The notes under the pieces were generated by a model. That model was given only the letters and a program-made list of their open reading frames with translations, did not search any database and was not told the origin of the DNA. Source: Luteococcus sanguinis (GTDB lineage: Bacteria; Actinomycetota; Actinomycetes; Propionibacteriales; Propionibacteriaceae). From it: a DNA stretch of 64,000 nucleotides. The position numbers and the translations under genes were made by a program. Positions 61,994-64,000 of this stretch are shown in pieces. Where the stretch lies: positions 62,001 to 126,000 of the forward strand of contig NZ_BAAAKI010000010.1 of assembly GCF_039527675.1 (NCBI RefSeq), written 5' to 3'. Position 1 is the stretch's first letter; each line of letters starts with the position of its first letter.

Positions 61994-62650
61994 GTGGGAC
62001 TTTTCCGCCCATACGAGCAGGGCAGCAAGGACGAGCCGAAGGTCGGTGGCGCCACGGCGGCCCCCGCCCCGAAGGCTTCCGACAAGGCCAAGGCCGCTCG
62101 AGTGACCCCCCAGGCCGCGCCAGCGGTCGACACGGTCGAGCAGACCGCGAGCACCAACAACCCGCAGAAGAAGGGGCGACCCACCCCCACCCGCGCTGAG
62201 GCCGAGGCCGCCCGGATGGCCCGTCTGCACCCTGTCCTGACCCCGAAGCAGCAGAAGAAGGCCGACCGCGCTGCCGCCCAGGACAAGCGACTGCGCTCGC
62301 TGGATGCCGCGGAGCGCTCCCCCGAGCGCCAGTTGGCCCGCGATTACATCGACTCGCGCTTGTCGCTCGTCTCGCTCGTGCTGCCGGCGATGCTGGTCTT
62401 GATGGCGATCAGCATCTCCTTCCCCCGCAATGTGCAGGTCACACAATGGGTGACGGCCGCGACCATGTTCCTGTTCGCGCTGTTCGTGCTGAGCATCTGG
62501 CTGGCCTGGCGCGGCTACCAGCGCGAGGCTCGCGTCCGTGGCCTCGAGCCGAAGCAGCGAGGGCTGATGATGTACCTCATGAACCGGATGATGACGATGC
62601 GGTTCATGCGTCGTCCCGAGCCACGGGTGACCCGCGGCGAGAAGTACTGA
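61994..62650 (+). CDS. DUF3043 membrane protein
   Basis: 218 residues: a charged Ala/Lys-rich cytoplasmic N-terminus with GRPTPTRAEAEAARMARL and KKADRAAAQDKRLRSLDAAERSPERQLARDYIDSR, then two membrane helices (about 127-143 and 150-172) and a basic C-terminus. This is the DUF3043 family, present at the same place as Rv2206. GTG start. Function unknown. Confidence 0.85.
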   Translation: MGLFRPYEQGSKDEPKVGGATAAPAPKASDKAKAARVTPQAAPAVDTVEQTASTNNPQKKGRPTPTRAEAEAARMARLHPVLTPKQQKKADRAAAQDKRLRSLDAAERSPERQLARDYIDSRLSLVSLVLPAMLVLMAISISFPRNVQVTQWVTAATMFLFALFVLSIWLAWRGYQREARVRGLEPKQRGLMMYLMNRMMTMRFMRRPEPRVTRGEKY

Positions 62651-62680
62651 CCCGACACCACCACCCACGGGAGAACCGCC

Positions 62681-63691
62681 ATGAAGTTCCGTCGCCTCGG
62701 TAGCTGCGGCATGAAGGTCTCGGCCATCAGCTACGGCAACTGGTTGACCCACGGCAGCCAGGTCGAGACCAAGCTCGCCAAGGAGTGCGTCCGCGCCGCC
62801 CTCGACGCCGGGATCACCACCTTCGACACCGCGGACGTCTACGCCAACGGCGCAGCCGAGAAGGTGCTCGGCAAGGCGCTCAAGCACGAGCGCCGCGAGG
62901 GCCTGGAGGTGATGACCAAGGTCTACTTTCCCACCGGCGAGCGCCAGCACAACGACACCGGCCTGTCGCGCAAGCACATCATGGAATCGATCCACGGCTC
63001 CCTGCGCCGTTTGTCCATGGACTACGTGGACGTCTACCAGGCCCACCGCTACGACCACTTCACCCCGCTCGAGGAGACGATGCAGGCCTTCGCCGACGTC
63101 GTCCACGCGGGCAAGGCGCACTACATCGGCGTGAGCGAGTGGAGCCCCGAGCAGCTGCGACGTGGCCACGAACTGGCCAACCAGTTGGGGATCCAGCTGG
63201 TCAGCAACCAGCCGCAGTACAACATGGTGCACCGCATCATCGAGGCCGAGGTGGTGCCCACGAGCCGCGAGCTCGGCATCTCGCAGGTGGTCTTCTCCCC
63301 GCTGTACGAGGGCATCTTGACCGGCAAGTACCTGCCCGGTGAGCAGGCGCCGGAGGGCTCCCGCGCGGCCACAGAGGGCGTCAACCAGTTCGTCTCCCGA
63401 AAGATGCAGGACGAGGAGCTGCTGCGCCGCGTGCAGGGCCTGCGTCCGATTGCCGACGACCTTGGCATCACGATGGCCCAGCTGGCGCTGTCCTGGGTGC
63501 TCGCCAATGACAACATCGCCTCCGCGATCGCCGGCGCGTCCAGGCCGGAGCAGATCGCCGGCTCGGCGGCCGCCGCGGACGTGGAGTTGCCCCCAGAGGT
63601 CGTCTCCCGCATCGACGAGGTGCTGGGCGACCGGATCAACCGCGACGCCGGCCAGGTCGGCCAGGCGTCCCCGACGGAGAGGCTCGCCTGA
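62681..63691 (+). CDS. Aldo/keto reductase (Kv-beta-like)
   Basis: NADPH-dependent reductase, 336 residues, (beta/alpha)8 barrel. The catalytic tetrad is complete: Asp49 and Tyr54 (FDTADVYANG), Lys80 (VMTKVYFP), His122 (VYQAHRYD). MKFRRLGSCGMKVSAISYG and SNQPQYNMVHR resemble the YghZ/voltage-gated K-channel beta-subunit subgroup. ATG at 62681 follows GGGAG. Stop overlaps the next ATG (TGATG). Substrate unknown. Confidence 0.9.
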   Translation: MKFRRLGSCGMKVSAISYGNWLTHGSQVETKLAKECVRAALDAGITTFDTADVYANGAAEKVLGKALKHERREGLEVMTKVYFPTGERQHNDTGLSRKHIMESIHGSLRRLSMDYVDVYQAHRYDHFTPLEETMQAFADVVHAGKAHYIGVSEWSPEQLRRGHELANQLGIQLVSNQPQYNMVHRIIEAEVVPTSRELGISQVVFSPLYEGILTGKYLPGEQAPEGSRAATEGVNQFVSRKMQDEELLRRVQGLRPIADDLGITMAQLALSWVLANDNIASAIAGASRPEQIAGSAAAADVELPPEVVSRIDEVLGDRINRDAGQVGQASPTERLA

Positions 63692-63909
63692 TGGCATACG
63701 TGTGGATGGCAGAACTGTCCCCCGGCTCGGAGACCAGCCAGGACGACCTCGCCGGCGCTGGACTCGGCCAGGGCTTCGACGACCAGTCCCTGGCCGAGGC
63801 CTGGCTGGGCGAGTACTACTCCGATCTCGCCGACCTGGGCGTGAGCAGCGTGAGCCTGTTCGAGGAGGACCGGCTGGTCTACGGCCCGATGTCGCTGGAG
63901 GCCATGTGA
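63691..63909 (+). CDS. Small acidic hypothetical protein
   Basis: 72 residues, strongly acidic (MAYVWMAELSPGSETSQDD, LAEAWLGEYYSDLADLGVSS), no membrane segment or recognised domain. Overlaps the aldo/keto reductase stop by one base and the next gene start (GTGA), so it belongs to a coupled set. No function can be assigned. Confidence 0.65.
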   Translation: MAYVWMAELSPGSETSQDDLAGAGLGQGFDDQSLAEAWLGEYYSDLADLGVSSVSLFEEDRLVYGPMSLEAM

Positions 63910-64000
63910 GCTGGCGCCGCTGGGCGCACCTGGTTCTCGCGCTGGTCGGGGTGGCGATGGTCGTCTACGGGGGCGTCGCAGTGGCAGACCCGCACGTGAC
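63906..64000 (+). CDS. Start of an unknown membrane protein (cut by window end)
   Basis: A GTG at 63906 overlaps the previous stop and opens 31 codons with a membrane helix or signal sequence (AHLVLALVGVAMVVYGGVAVA) after a basic start VSWRRW. The rest lies outside the window. Confidence 0.5.
   Translation, partial: MSWRRWAHLVLALVGVAMVVYGGVAVADPHV

Overview
The window is GC-rich chromosomal DNA from an actinobacterium (Actinomycetota). The evidence is very high G+C, frequent GTG/TTG starts, leaderless promoters of the TANNNT type, a TCGAAC-N4-GTTCGA LexA site, the qcrCAB-ctaE / ctaC-ctaD-ctaF menaquinol-bcc-aa3 respiratory set, PspAA, DUF3040, DUF3043 and DUF6504. Gene order, recalled from memory, largely parallels the Mycobacterium tuberculosis stretch from pbpB (Rv2163c) to Rv2206, with several insertions. 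Family-level placement is not possible from the sequence alone. I found no rRNA, tRNA, CRISPR array, insertion sequence or prophage. There is one 41-base assembly gap (46117-46157).

Layout. 1-3124: start of the division/cell-wall cluster on the minus strand (mraZ-rsmH-ftsL-ftsI, the last cut by the window edge), preceded by a seven-copy 10-bp-phased GTGG operator array. 3253-8010: MoxR ATPase, DUF58 protein and a membrane transglutaminase, ending in a terminator. 8077-14334: DUF3040 protein and a LexA-controlled mutagenesis operon (DUF6504-dnaE2-dinB). 14548-19314: DUF4126 membrane protein, an FAD-like protein, a HelD-type helicase and a NUDIX hydrolase. 19355-25702: a fatty-acid cluster (MaoC hydratase, two-domain FabG, thiolase, TetR, acyl-CoA dehydrogenase) with the same set of genes as Rv0241c-Rv0244c. 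25850-31586: metF, a polyprenyl diphosphate synthase, thiE with a long repetitive tail, and a PASTA Ser/Thr kinase. 31608-40164: MBL-fold hydrolase, threonine aldolase, class II DAHP synthase, a two-component system, two tandem acyltransferases, a small membrane protein, ROK glucokinase and a four-cysteine small protein.

40272-46073: exonuclease-UvrC fusion, a stand-alone Lrp ligand domain, cyclophilin, a repeat-rich protein with a sunset-like C-terminus, and a putative HTH gene coupled to a prepilin peptidase. 46193-56713: respiratory genes qcrB-qcrA-qcrC-ctaE and ctaF-ctaD-ctaC on the minus strand, enclosing a degenerate receiver protein, trpD and guaB1 on the plus strand. 56969-64000: HesB/IscA protein, glycerate kinase, PspA-PspAA, a PiT phosphate transporter operon with two DUF3349 genes, DUF3043, an aldo/keto reductase and two small ORFs.

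Themes. Most genes are housekeeping. The more unusual material is non-coding or repetitive: in-frame 15-bp minisatellites in four genes plus one at a gene junction, tandem repeats in promoters, a ~100-nt self-complementary element between guaB1 and ctaF, the extended MraZ-type operator, and an SOS mutagenesis operon that carries a catalytically intact DinB where ImuB is usually found. I did not find a clearly new multi-gene system; the best candidates for follow-up are listed in the findings.
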